64,000 nt of DNA, taken from the NCBI RefSeq assembly GCF_002127325.2, contig NC_035437.2, positions 156,337,880 through 156,401,879 on the forward strand, read 5' to 3'. The notes beneath the pieces were generated by a model, which was not told the origin of the DNA, did no database searches, and saw only the letters and a list, made by a program, of their open reading frames with translations. The DNA comes from Helianthus annuus. Taxonomy: Eukaryota; Streptophyta; Magnoliopsida; Asterales; Asteraceae. Shown here one piece after another: positions 33,252 to 43,636 of this stretch (the first letter of the stretch is position 1; each line of letters begins with the position of its first letter). The translations under genes were made by a program, and so were the position numbers.

Positions 33252-33277
33252 CTAGTATTTAACTCCCGCGTTGCGGG
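33252..33277 (-). mobile_element. Helitron 3' terminus, minus strand
   Basis: Read on the minus strand: hairpin CCCGC-AAC-GCGGG (33265-33277), nine bases, CTAG (33252-33255), then T. The body would extend to higher coordinates; no 5' end was identified. The following 700 bp are AT-rich. Confidence 0.55.
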
Positions 33278-34003
33278 AACGTAAGTCGTAAAACCGTGCT
33301 AAGTAGTAATCAAACACCAAACAAAACTCGGAAAATCATAAACAAAAACATAAATTTATAAACACCGACGAAAACCCGGAAATCGTAAACAAAAACACGA
33401 ACTTATACCGCCACGTGACGTCAAACGTAGAAAAAATAACGCAAACTTACTCCATGAGCTAGTATAAAGCATAGACGAACTTGAATTTATAGTAAGAAAA
33501 TTTTAACTTACAAGACAAAAAAAGACAACTTGCAAAACTAAAAATAAAATATAAAAATATGAGGTAAAAAATTTGTAATACACAGTAAAAGACAAAAAGT
33601 AATAACATCTACAACACAAAAACGAAAACTACAACCATCATTCTGATTCACTTTGTGGTTGGAAAATATATTTGAAAAATAAAGTAATGGCATTTTAGTA
33701 ATTAAGTTTCAAACAAAGGTTTGTTTTTATACTGTACACAAGTATCTACCCAAAATGTTATATAGAATAATAATTATGAATATACATTTATATTTATACA
33801 CAAGTGACATAGGAATTGATCTAAGACATTTTTTACAATTAAATCCTTAATTTAATAATTTTTCCAGGAGTCTAAAAATATTGAGATGAACTTTACACTA
33901 AATCACTTTTAGATCTACAACACATTTCTAATACCTTATACCATTAATCTACACTATTAGGATATTTGAGTGGTACACGAAAAAATCGAAAATCAAACTT
34001 AGC
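33278..34003. other. unassigned AT-rich stretch
   Basis: No ORF or named repeat. The phrase AAAACYCGGAAAATCRTAAAC occurs twice (about 33325 and 33374). It may be the Helitron body. Confidence 0.4.
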
Positions 34004-34131
34004 AATGAAGGATGCATTGATTGGTGATTGTTACATGGCAAGGGTTTTATGTACGGATCTTTACTTTTGCGTCTCCATTGCCGACATTTGCATAATCTTT
34101 ATTCATGTGCAAAAAGTAAATTCATATATAT
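34004..34131 (+). repeat. dispersed repeat, copy 2
   Basis: Matches 21535-21650. It was the target for the Mutator-type element at 34141. Confidence 0.5.
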
Positions 34132-34400
34132 AATTCTAATGGGAAAATTACCAAAGTGGCCGTTTGACCAAGCAATTTTCCAAAATAGCCATTTGACCGG
34201 GCATAATGCACCCTCCCATCAAAGTGAACTCCCATATTTATGCACCTTCAATCCAACCACCAGCTAGCCGACACGTGTCCCTCTTACCTGACCAGGCTTT
34301 ATGCACCTTCAATGTCAGCCGAGCCGCTACAAGTACAAGCCGAGCCGCTTCATGGCCAAGCCGAGCCGCTTTGCCCCATTCCAAGCCGCTACACCCTGGA

Positions 34401-34580
34401 TCTAAGCCGCTACACCCTGGATCTAAGCCGCTTCAGCATGCCACCTACCCCCAAGCCCTTACATTTGAATTTATGAGCTTTCAACCCATGCCCAAGCCGC
34501 TACACCCTGGATCTAAGCCGCTTCAGCATGCCACCTACCCCCAAGCCCTTTCATTTGAATTTATGAGCTTTCAACACATG
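34401..34580 (+). repeat. 90-bp tandem duplication inside Mutator-type element
   Basis: Two copies starting near 34401 and 34491, each with CTAAGCCGCTTCAGCATG and AATTTATGAGCTTTCAAC. The apparent ORF across it (34206-34613) reads repeat sequence. Confidence 0.8.
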
Positions 34581-35648
34581 CCCAAGCCTTTACATGTGTT
34601 TTTTTATGTATAATTTCGTAAGTATATATATAATATCTGGATTTTGCACACATGTGTTTTTTGTCTTCTCGTTATCTTTGTTTGAATACATACTTTGGTC
34701 ACGTTTAGTTTAATTTTTTTTCTTTTTTTTTCTAACAATTACTTTTAAAAAAATATGCACACGTCCATAAGACTATATATATTTCGAAACAAATAAAAAA
34801 ATATTTATTTTCAAACCTATGAATATTAATTTTAACTTACGAACAAGACATTACATTTTTATAAAAAAAATAATAGTTAAACATCTTGTGCAGGTTATAT
34901 TATAAAAAAGTGAGTTTTTTATAATTTTAACCTATGAATAAAAAAATAATATTTTTTTTATAATTTTAATAGAATGTATATCAAGACATTCAGGAAAAAA
35001 AACTAAGAAATATCGTTTATATAATTTTTTTAAATAACTAATCATGATATATATCGGTAATTTATATCGGAAATTTATATATATTTTTATCGGTAATTTA
35101 TGTATATTTTTTAAAATATTATCTAACTTACATATAAATGTACAGGTTATATAAAAAGTCACCGAACTTATTTGTTGTCTACCATTTTTTGAACCTTTGC
35201 ATATACACTAACATAACTTATACATATATAGCAATCAAATTGATTTGTTCGCATATTTCTTTATTTCGATAAGAGATGAATTAGAAACAATAAACATTAT
35301 ACTTATATTAATATTACACAAAACGGTCTTATAAATCCTAAAAATATTACAATATTAAATAATTTTGAAACCTGCAAATTAATAAAAAGATAAGTAATTT
35401 TGAGTAATGTTTATTTGGCCTGAAAACAATAAAAAAATATGGCTAGAAAAAGAAACACTGTCCACATCAATATTTAAAAACAATATTTCTTAGTTAAAAG
35501 ATATAAGCTAGTATGTGTATAAATTTTTTTGATATTTTTCTTAGACGGCCTTTATAAAAAAATATGGAGAAAAGAGTATTTTGATATTTTTTTGATGTAT
35601 TTTGATATTTTTTGATGTTTTTTGATATTTTTTAAAAAATACTACTGA

Positions 35649-35785
35649 AGCGGCTCGGCTTGTACTTGTAGCGGCTCGGCTTGTACTTGTAGCGGCTCGG
35701 CTGGTACTTGTAGCGGCTCGGCTTGTACTTGTGGGGCAGGGGGCGAAGCGGCTCGGCTTGTACTTGTAGCGGCTCGGCTGACATT
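35649..35785 (+). repeat. 21-bp tandem array at arm edge
   Basis: A 21-bp unit beginning GCGGCTCGGCTTGTACTT is repeated four times in a row, then a C/G patch, then once more plus a partial unit. The opposite arm has fewer copies (34318-34365). Confidence 0.85.
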
Positions 35786-35995
35786 GAAGGTGCATAAAGC
35801 CTGGTCAGGTAAGAGGGACACGTGTCCGCTTGGTTGTGGCTGGATTGAAGGTGCATAAATATGGGAGTTCACTTTGATGGGAGGGTGCATTATGCCCGGT
35901 CAAATGGCTATTTTGGAAAATGGCTTGGTCAAACGGCCACTTTGGTAATTTTCCCAATTCTAATTCATGGATTCTTCGAGAAAAGTATAGCTATT

Positions 35996-36226
35996 TTTTT
36001 AACCAAAAATTTGAATCACTGACGGACCACTAGAATATGATCGTGTTATAAGCGAAACTATTCGATCATATCCATCTCCATTAGACATAATTCCATACAC
36101 CAATTCAAGAGGAAACCCAATAAATATGGGAAATACCCCACTTGTGAGAATCGAACTCATGACCTATTGGTCCAAAAGTCTTATCTCACCCCCAAGATGC
36201 CACTACAATATAAAGTAATGGGCAGA
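35996..36226 (-). mobile_element. tRNA-derived SINE
   Basis: 231 bp in minus orientation flanked by a 15-bp duplication AAAAGTATAGCTATT (35981-35995 and 36227-36241). On the minus strand it has an A-box-like TGGCATCTTGGGGGTGAG (36185-36202), a B box GAGTTCGATTCTC (36146-36158) and an A-rich 3' tail. A related unfilled site is visible at 42484-42520 (GAGAAAAGTACAGCTATTAT). Confidence 0.75.
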
Positions 36227-36250
36227 AAAAGTATAGCTATTATCAGTGGC

Positions 36251-36437
36251 CGGTGGCGGAACCAGAACGATTTGGTTAGGGGGTCATCATAAGCTTATAT
36301 TCTATACTGGTTCAAATTAGGGGGTCAATCTCTAAGTTTGTTCTTCAAAAACTCAAAATTTTTAAATAAAAATTCAAAAAGTTCCGGTGACCGGAGGGTC
36401 AACGGTCCCTCCTGGCCCCCCTCTGGTTCCGCCCCTG
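36251..36437 (+). mobile_element. hAT-type MITE inserted in another hAT end
   Basis: 187 bp flanked by an 8-bp duplication TCAGTGGC (36243-36250 and 36438-36445). Ends CGGTGGCGGAACCAGA and, reversed, CAGGGGCGGAACCAGA. The duplication itself together with GGCTATG at the right forms the start of a second hAT element (CAGTGGCGG). Confidence 0.8.
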
Positions 36438-36534
36438 TCAGTGGCGGCTATGATGGTGTGCGGGGAGGACCTCCGCACAAGGCCCGTGATTTTGAGGGTC
36501 ACGCGATTTTAATTTTTTTTATATGACATGTTAT

Positions 36535-36862
36535 TGATGCAGGAGCATCCGGCCCAGTATCTTGACCCGGACTCGAACCCGTGGGCGACCCGTGAATGGT
36601 GACTTCTTTGGAAATAATCAAAACTTATTTTTTTATCTGCATTTTAATGTTTTTATTTTGTTGCCTATTTTGTGGGAATTTGAAATTCCTTATTTATCTC
36701 TATTTCGTTTATTATAAATTAGGAGTTAGGGTTTATTGTTTAGTTAGTTTTTGGTTTGTTATTGAATAGAAAGAACTATGTTCTTGAACCTTTGGTTCGT
36801 TTACCAGTATTTGATTAGTCAATAGTTTCTTGAGCCATTTGATTGCACGCGAAATTGCATCA
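36535..36862 (+). repeat. 5' LTR of element A
   Basis: TGATGCAGGAGC to GAAATTGCATCA, preceded by GTTAT. Confidence 0.88.
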
Positions 36863-36864
36863 GT

Positions 36865-36876
36865 TGGTATCAGAGC
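36865..36876 (+). other. primer binding site of element A
   Basis: TGGTATCAGAGC, matching the initiator tRNA-Met primer sequence, two bases after the LTR. Confidence 0.85.
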
Positions 36877-36888
36877 TTTGGTTTTCAA

Positions 36889-37970
36889 ATGGCTCTACGT
36901 GAAGACAAAATTTTTTTGTTCGAAGAGTCGCCGACCAAGGCATCGAAAAGAACATTGGTGATTCACGTGTTCGTGGAGATCGATTAAACTGTGATCGTAG
37001 ATCCGCCGGCTGAGGCAACGAGATCAGAAATTGTGATCCACGTGATATTATTAAGATCAAAATACCCTGACAACGAGTCCAAGATCTTGGAGAGATCAAA
37101 CGGCTCCGACAACGAGTCCGAGATCTTAAAGAGATCAGACGACTCCATCAACGAGTCCGAGATCTCGAGTTGCAATAGGAGATGCGCAAGACGGAAACCG
37201 AGTCGAGCACCATCGTCTGGGACGAAGGTGGCGACAGAGAGCAGCAGCCGTTTAGCCGTCATCCATACCGGTTCTTGGAACCAATCTATCCAGAGAGTGA
37301 GCCCGAAGACGAACCCAAGTTTGATGAGGATGGGATGCTCCCCGATGAAGGGGAATATTATTGGTCGCAACAAGCAGTTAACGGTGCCAATCGAGAGGAA
37401 GAAGAAGAGGAAAACAAGGATTATAAATCTTTGATGGTTTCTTCAGGGGATATTCAGGAGGAGAATATGGGGGGTGTTGAAGGTGATGGTCCGACGGTGG
37501 TGAAAGGTGGTTCGGTAGCCTCCATGATAAGCCTTCCGCTAGTTCCGGAGGTAAAAGTGGGATCTTTTGTTGACGCAACATTTACTGAATTTCAAATCGA
37601 AGGTGAATTGATTCAATCTCCTATGTTAGCGGAATTTCAAAAAGAAAGATATATGCCAATAGCAGGTGAGATGTTTATTTCTAGAGATAATTATGTAAGG
37701 ATTTTCATGCATGAAAAGTCTACACATAGGCTATATAATTCTAATAAGAAATCTAGATGCATATATGAGAAAATACGTGGAGTTCATCTGGAAACCCAAC
37801 AAGGCCCACTGAATGCTTCAAATATTATTAAAAGTTGTGAAGAAAATGGCAAATTAAATGAGTGCATGAGTTGCATGATTCTTGGGGAATGTATGGAAAC
37901 GTGGATATGTTTAGTGGTGGGTGGTCCACTTTGGATTTATTCAATCTGGGTACTAGTCCAAGAATTGTGA
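36889..37970 (+). pseudogene. element A gag-like ORF, broken
   Basis: ATG at 36889 (ATGGCTCTACGTGAA, also in element B) runs into TAA near 36988 after a frameshift. A later frame encodes three coiled-coil repeats of about 13 residues (RQRVRDL motif) at 37060-37170 with two stops. From 37182 it is open for 262 codons: an acidic region with STIVWDE and RFLEPIYPESEPEDEP, then sequence I do not recognise. The N-terminal layout resembles chromovirus gag proteins; the rest may be pol-derived (inference). Confidence 0.55.
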
Positions 37971-37979
37971 AGAAGGTAT

Positions 37980-39055
37980 GTGCTAGTCCAGCTTTCATTA
38001 CTAATGGCCCACTTATTAAGCCCAACGAGACTAACTGTTTGTTTTCACTGGATTCAATCATGGCCAAACATAAACTCCAAGGTGGAGTAAAAATTTGGGA
38101 TAAGGTATTTTAACAAGTGGTAAATGTTCAAGAAGTGGAGAACGAAAAATGGCTTAATGCTCCCTTTGATCCAGGTGGTACAGGTCCAAAGTCTAGCGAG
38201 ATGACCCATGAAGTTGAATTGTTTGGGCGAGTCGTGATAATAACAAATCGAAATCGGGCTGATGTTCCTTTTGACCCGGGTGGCTTTGGTCTGAAAACAA
38301 AACTCGAGGACGAGTTTTTTTTCGAAGACGGGGAGTATGATGCTAGTCCAGCTTTCATTACTAATGGCCCACTTATTAAGCCCAACGAGACTAACTGTTT
38401 GTTTTCGTTGGATTCAATCATGGCCAAACATAAACTCCAAGGTGGAGTAAAAATTTGGGATAAGGTATTTCAACAAGTGGTAGATGTTCAAGAAGTGGAG
38501 AACGAAAAATGGCTTAATGCTCCCTTTGATCCAGGTGGTACAGGTCCAAAGTCTAGCGAGATGACCCATGAAGTTGAATTGTTTGGGCGGGTCGTGATAA
38601 TAACAAATCGAAATCGGGTTGATGTTCCTTTTGACCCGGGTGGCTTTGGTCTGAAAAAAAAACTCGAGGACGAGTTTTTTTCGAAGACGGGGAGTATGAT
38701 GCTAGTCCAGCTTTCATTACTAATGGCCCACTTATTAAGCCCAACGAGACTAACTGTTTGTTTTCGCTGGATTCAATCATGGCCAAACATAAACTCCAAG
38801 GTGGAGTAAAAATTTGGGATAAGGTATTTCAACAAGTGGTAAATGTTCAAGAAGTGGAGAACGAAAAATGGCTTAATGCTCCCTTTGATCCAGGTGGTAC
38901 AGGTCCAAAGTCTAGCGAGATGACCCATGAAGTTGAATTGTTTGGGCGGGCCGTGATAATAACAAATCGAAATCGGGTTGATGTTCCTTTTGATCCGGGT
39001 GGCTTTGGTCTGAAAACAAAACTCGAGGACGAGTTTTTTTCGAAGACGGGGAGTA
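37980..39055 (+). repeat. 360-bp tandem triplication ending at the polypurine tract
   Basis: Units start at 37980, 38340 and 38699, periods 360 and 359, almost identical. Each is open in part and encodes a stretch with NAPFDPGGTGPKSSEMTHEV and DVPFDPGGFGLK, and each ends in GACGGGGAGTATGATGC. In the last copy that end is the polypurine tract and LTR start. Element B holds one single, diverged copy of this region (40540-40739). Confidence 0.9.
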
Positions 39056-39369
39056 TGATGCAGGAGCATCCGGCCCAGTATCTTGACCCGGACTCGAACC
39101 CGTGGGCGACTTCTTTGGAAAGAATCAAAACTTATTTTTTTATCTGCATTTTAATGTTTTTATTTAGTTGCCTATTTTGTAGGGATTTGAAATTCCTTAT
39201 TTATCTCTATTTCGTTTATTATAAATTAGGAGTTAGGGTTTATTGTTTAGTTAGTTTTTGGTTTATTATTGAATAGAAAGAACTATGTTCTTGAACCTTT
39301 GGTTCGTTTATCAGTTTTTGATTAGTCAATAGTTTCTTGAGCCATTTGATTGCACGCAAAACTGCATCA
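39056..39369 (+). repeat. 3' LTR of element A
   Basis: TGATGCAGGAGC to AACTGCATCA, 314 bp, followed by GGTGA and then directly by the LTR of element B. Confidence 0.88.
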
Positions 39370-39374
39370 GGTGA

Positions 39375-39596
39375 TGATGTAGGAGCATGCATATCTTTTA
39401 TTTATTTAAAATTCAAATTTCCTATTTTATCTTTTTAATTGTTTAGTATAAATAGGGCATCTAGGGTTTATTGTTTTTCAGTTTTTGATTATTATTAAAT
39501 GAAAAAGAACTGTGTTCTTGGAACCATTGGTTCAATTTATCGTCTTTGATTAATCAATCGTTGTTGAGCCATTTGATTGCACGCGGAATTGCATCA
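39375..39596 (+). repeat. 5' LTR of element B
   Basis: TGATGTAGGAGCATGC to GGAATTGCATCA. TATAAATA at 39447-39454. Primer site TGGTATCAGAGC at 39599-39610. Confidence 0.88.
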
Positions 39597-39622
39597 GGTG
39601 GTATCAGAGCTTTGGTTTTCAA

Positions 39623-40276
39623 ATGGCTCTGCGTGAATGCAAGTGTTTTCTTGTTCGAAGAGTCGCCGACCGAGGCATCGAAAAGAACATTGGCGATTCA
39701 CGTGTTCGTGGAGATCGATTAAATTGTGACCGTAGATCCGCCGACCGTGGCAACGAGATCAGAAACCGTGATCCACGTGATATTATTAAGGTCGAAAGTC
39801 TCCGACAACGAGTCCGAGATCTTGAAGAGATAAGACGGCTCCAACAACGAGTCCGAGATCTTGAAGAGATCAATCAGCTCCGTCAACGGGTCCGATATCT
39901 TGAGTTACAACGGGAGAGGCTTGTTATGGAAACCAAATCGGGACCTATCGCCTGGGTCGATGTGAACGAGGAGGAGGAGAACCCATTCAGCCATTACCCA
40001 CCCCGGTTCTTCGAACCTATCTATCAGGAGAATTTGACGGATGATGAATCCGAGTTGGGCACCATTGTGTGGGATGAAAGTGAAGATGAGGAGGAGCCAC
40101 GACTATTTTTTGATGAAATTTTGAAAGACGAAAATAAGGTTACCAATGGTGTTGATACGGTGGCTAAGGGTGGTTGTGCATATTCCTTGGCTGACCCAAA
40201 AATTTCGAAAGTAAGTTTGGAAGGTTCAATTTCAAAATCTCAATCTAATGTGATAAAGGATGGTGCTATTTTTTAA
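39623..40276 (+). CDS. element B gag-like coiled-coil protein
   Basis: 217 residues, uninterrupted. Start ATGGCTCTGCGTGAA lies 12 bases after the primer site. Arg-rich N-terminus (residues 1-50), then three coiled-coil repeats of about 13 residues (LRQRVRDLEEI, LQQRVRDLEEI, LRQRVRYLEL; residues 55-95), then an acidic region with NPFSHYPPRFFEPIY and GTIVWDESED. The order resembles the N-terminus of plant chromovirus gag. No capsid, zinc knuckle or enzyme domain follows. Could supply RNA packaging contacts only, or be a remnant. Confidence 0.6.
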   Translation: MALRECKCFLVRRVADRGIEKNIGDSRVRGDRLNCDRRSADRGNEIRNRDPRDIIKVESLRQRVRDLEEIRRLQQRVRDLEEINQLRQRVRYLELQRERLVMETKSGPIAWVDVNEEEENPFSHYPPRFFEPIYQENLTDDESELGTIVWDESEDEEEPRLFFDEILKDENKVTNGVDTVAKGGCAYSLADPKISKVSLEGSISKSQSNVIKDGAIF

Positions 40277-40739
40277 TATTTGCATGAAGATACAACTAAC
40301 ATTCGGAAGACATAGGCCAATGAAATTTTATTTAGAAAAGAACAAGATATGGTGGGGGTCCACTTTTGACAATGCATACATGGAATTAAATTGTGCCTTA
40401 AATGAAAATTCCATGATAGAAAAATTAAATTATATTAATCATTATCATGCGACAAAGAAAGATGGATCAAATACTTCGGTGGCCAACATTGGTTTAGATA
40501 AAGAAGTCTCATTGTCGAAAGCCCACTGGTTACCCACAGTGAACGAGATGTTGTTTGACGCTCCATTCGGCCCAGGTGGTACATGTCATGTGTCAAGCGA
40601 GACGACCCGTGAAGTTGTACAATTTGGGTGGGTTGGGATATTCGTGCAAAAGGATCGAGTTGATGTTCCTTTTGATCCAGGTGGCTTTGGTTCAAAGACA
40701 AAACTCAAAGACGAGTTTTTTCGAAGAGGGGGAGTATGA
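40260..40739 (+). pseudogene. element B pol-tail-like ORF
   Basis: Open for 159 codons, overlapping the previous ORF by 17 bases. The C-terminal half, with NEMLFDAPFGPGGT and DVPFDPGGFGSKTKL, matches the protein read from the 360-bp units of element A. Ends in the polypurine tract GAAGAGGGGGAGTA next to the LTR. Probably the remnant of the 3' end of a longer pol gene; no catalytic motif. Confidence 0.45.
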
Positions 40740-40958
40740 TGCAGTAGCATGCATATCTTTTATTTATTTAAAATTCAAATTTCCTATTTTATCTTTTTAA
40801 TTGTTTAGTATAAATTGGGCATCTAGGGTTTATTGTTTTTCAGTTTTTGATTATTATTAAATGAAAAAGAACTGTGTTCTTGGAACTATTGGTTCAATTT
40901 ATCGTCTTTGATTAATCAATCGTTGTTGAGCCATTTGATTGCACGCGGAATTGCATCA
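40737..40958 (+). repeat. 3' LTR of element B
   Basis: TGATGCAGTAGCATGC to GGAATTGCATCA, 222 bp like its partner, with few differences by eye. Confidence 0.88.
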
Positions 40959-41099
40959 GTTATTTTTTTAAATAGTAAACACGTACCAATTCCAATATAG
41001 GCCCATTTCAAATCACTTTTTTATGATTTAGAATTTTGCCTACTTGGCATTAGGTTTATTGAGCCAAATACTAATTTGATTTTTTTTAAATAATAATGA

Positions 41100-42384
41100 G
41101 AGTAAACTTCCGTTTTGCTCCCTGTGGTTTGGTCGTTTTAACGATTTTGCCCAAATCCTTTAAAAATAGTCATTTTGCTCCAATAGTTTACTATATTTTT
41201 TCCATTTTACTTCATAGCCTTAACTAAGTTAAATAATACAATTAAAGATATGGGTATTTCAGAAATAATATATCTAAGTACTTAATTATTTATAAATTCC
41301 TTAAATATGTGTTGTCTTTTTGTTTATTGATACTAAATTAGATATAAAAAACCCCTTTCTATCTCTCTAGTTCTATCTACCAATATAACCACCATCTCCG
41401 GCAGCCACCACCGCACCATCAGGTGACCACCACCTGCCATCACCATCACCATCCTCCACCCTTCTCCCGTACAACCTGTTCTAGCCTTCAATCACTACCA
41501 CTCTCTTTCTCCCTTTCTTACCGTTACAAACCCTCAACCCTACCACTGCCACCATCAAAATCATACCACCACCACCACCTGCAAAATTGTAACCAGCGAC
41601 AACTAAACCTGTCTTAACCCTAGCCGCCGCAATCTGGCTTGAACCCTAAGCAGATCTAGGGTTCCAGCTAGGCAAAACCACCACACTTGCCATCACCACT
41701 TGCCACCACCACCACTCTCTTTCTCCTTTTCTTACCGTTACAAACCCTCAATCCTACCACAACCATCTACAAATTCATATCGCCGCCACCTGCAAAATCG
41801 AAAAACACCCATAACCAAATCTGCTTTGGCTTGAACCCTAAGCAAGGGTTCTAGCCGGCCAAAACCACCACATCTGACCCCCTTTTACCTGGAATCACCT
41901 AAAGCCACCACCACTTTTTAAGGCCTTGAAACGCCGGAAGCCATAGGGGCGGTGATACGATTTTGCAGATTGTTGGTCGACGGCCGTTTGGAGTGACGAG
42001 GCTGGTGTCGGGGTTAGGGTGGGGTAGCACTGGTGGTGGTGGTCGATGGTCGTTTGGAGTGGGTGGGGGTGGTGGTGGTGGTGGTTGCTGATGATGGAGA
42101 GAGAGAGAGAAGAGAGATTACAAAGATGTGTTTTGTTATGTATATATATAATATTTTATTATGTATAATATAGAATCTTTACTTGTACCAAAATACCCTT
42201 AGTTTTATACTTGAAGTTACCAAAATATCCTTACAGTTAACAAAAAATTTAGATAGAGTTAGTGTCGGGGAGCTGATTGGAAAAAAAACATAGTAAACTA
42301 TTGGAGGAAAATGACTATTTTTAAAGGATTGGTGCAAAACCGTTTAAAACGACCAAACCACACGGAGAAAACGAAAGTTTACTC
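41100..42384. mobile_element. Mutator-type MITE with GC-rich interior
   Basis: Ends GAGTAAACTTCCGTTTTGC and complement; arms about 95 bp. Flanks TAATAATGA (41091-41099) and TAATAATAA (42385-42393) match at 8 of 9, fitting a Mutator 9-bp duplication. The interior 41380-42110 is CCACC-rich with leader-like text and a GT-rich right half, possibly captured gene sequence. No transposase. Confidence 0.78.
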
Positions 42385-42558
42385 TAATAATAAAATATTA
42401 CTGAAGAGCACATTTTTTCGAACTCGAACAAGGTACGTGAATTCTCAGAAACGCCTCATCTTGTTATTTGTTTGTTTTGCAATGGATTCTTCGAGAAAAG
42501 TACAGCTATTATTTGTTTATTATTAATCTTATATATACTTTTGCCACCTAAATTATAA

Positions 42559-42780
<222 letters not shown>

Positions 42781-42783
42781 TGA

Positions 42784-43469
42784 CGTAACCAATTTTTTTT
42801 CAACTAGAGGTTATAATAATATATGTTTACATTAACTAGTGAACTAAGAATTATTACTTTTATTAGTCGATGTTAAAATAAATCTTCATTTTATACCATT
42901 TTAAAGATACAAAAAAGAAAATAAAGGATTTCGATTAAATAAAGTGTTAAAACTAAATAGAAACCTCAACATAATTTCAAACTTAATCAAATAAACGGAT
43001 TACTATTCGTTATTTGTGGTTAGAGCGTTGAGGTACTAAAGATGGTAAAAAGTAGCGGTGTGCGGTTGCATATGCTAGTGCTACTCTCTGGTTTTTATGG
43101 GAGGCTTGAACAACTTAAGTTTTAAGAAGATCAAAACCCCTCATTAACAATTTCGGAGGATATCAAGGTGCAATTGTTTCCATGTATTTGTAAAAGATTC
43201 AAGCATAAGTTCATGATATGCTAGATTATATGGTGTAGCTTCCATGTTTCACGTTTTATTTAGCTGGTTATATAGTCGGTTGTATTTTGTATCTGTTACT
43301 TTCTAGCTTCCCGCTGATCTAGAGTTTCAATTATATGTTGTAAAAAGCTCAAAAGGTTAAAAATACTTTAACTTACCTTTTATTTACATTAGTTACAACA
43401 ATCGTACTCTCTGATATACCCCTATTAGTGAAACATTTGGTCACCTGGAGGGTTTAAAGAACTCACGGA
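42784..43469. other. unassigned AT-rich stretch
   Basis: No ORF, repeat end or motif that I can support. Confidence 0.5.
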
Positions 43470-43632
43470 CTCCCAAGCGGTATTATTAAAACTCTTGAAG
43501 CTAAAATGAGAAAGTTTTTATGGGCGGGCTCTAATGATAGTAATAAAATGAATTGGGTAGCTTGGGACTGGGTCACATGGCCCTAGAAAGAAGGGGGTTT
43601 AGGTATCAACAGACTTAAAGATGTTAATTGAC
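43470..43632 (+). pseudogene. LINE reverse transcriptase fragment
   Basis: Reads LPSGIIKTLEAKMRKFLW, then NKMNWVAWDWVTWP, a stop TAG (43584-43586) and KEGGLGINRLKDVN. The W-x-x-W-D and K-GGLGI pattern is the region after the RT domain in plant LINE ORF2. The fragment stops at 43632-43636 where the Athila-like LTR begins. Confidence 0.75.
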
Positions 43633-43636
43633 GTGC

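Larger units (their letters stand above)
34141..35955. mobile_element. Mutator-type foldback element with long terminal inverted repeats
   Basis: 1815 bp flanked by a perfect 9-bp duplication AATTCTAAT (34132-34140 and 35956-35964). Termini GGGAAAATTACCAAAGTGG and complement; arms about 235 bp. Between the arms lie tandem repeats and AT-rich DNA, but no transposase, so it is non-autonomous. The 9-bp duplication and long arms are the Mutator hallmark. Confidence 0.88.
36535..39369 (+). mobile_element. non-autonomous LTR element A
   Basis: LTRs at both ends (328 and 314 bp; the difference is a 14-bp segment near 36592). Inner ends TGATGCA and TGCATCA are perfect inverted repeats. Primer site at 36865, a broken gag-like start, and a 360-bp unit repeated three times up to the 3' LTR. 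Lacks the rest of gag, protease, RT and integrase. The left flank GTTAT does not match its right flank GGTGA; see element B. Confidence 0.85.
39375..40958 (+). mobile_element. non-autonomous LTR element B
   Basis: Two LTRs of 222 bp, primer site, an intact gag-like ORF and a pol-tail-like ORF. Followed by GTTAT (40959-40963), the same five bases that precede element A (36530-36534); the five bases before B are GGTGA. Related to A in LTR ends, ORF start and tail. Confidence 0.85.

Noticed and set aside
34206..34613. 135-codon ORF with repeated KPLHPGSKPLQ
   Set aside because: Lies in the arm and 90-bp duplication of the Mutator-type element; open in several frames.
37980..39055. Possible CRISPR-like or satellite array
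   Set aside because: Three 360-bp units without spacers, inside an LTR element in a plant genome.
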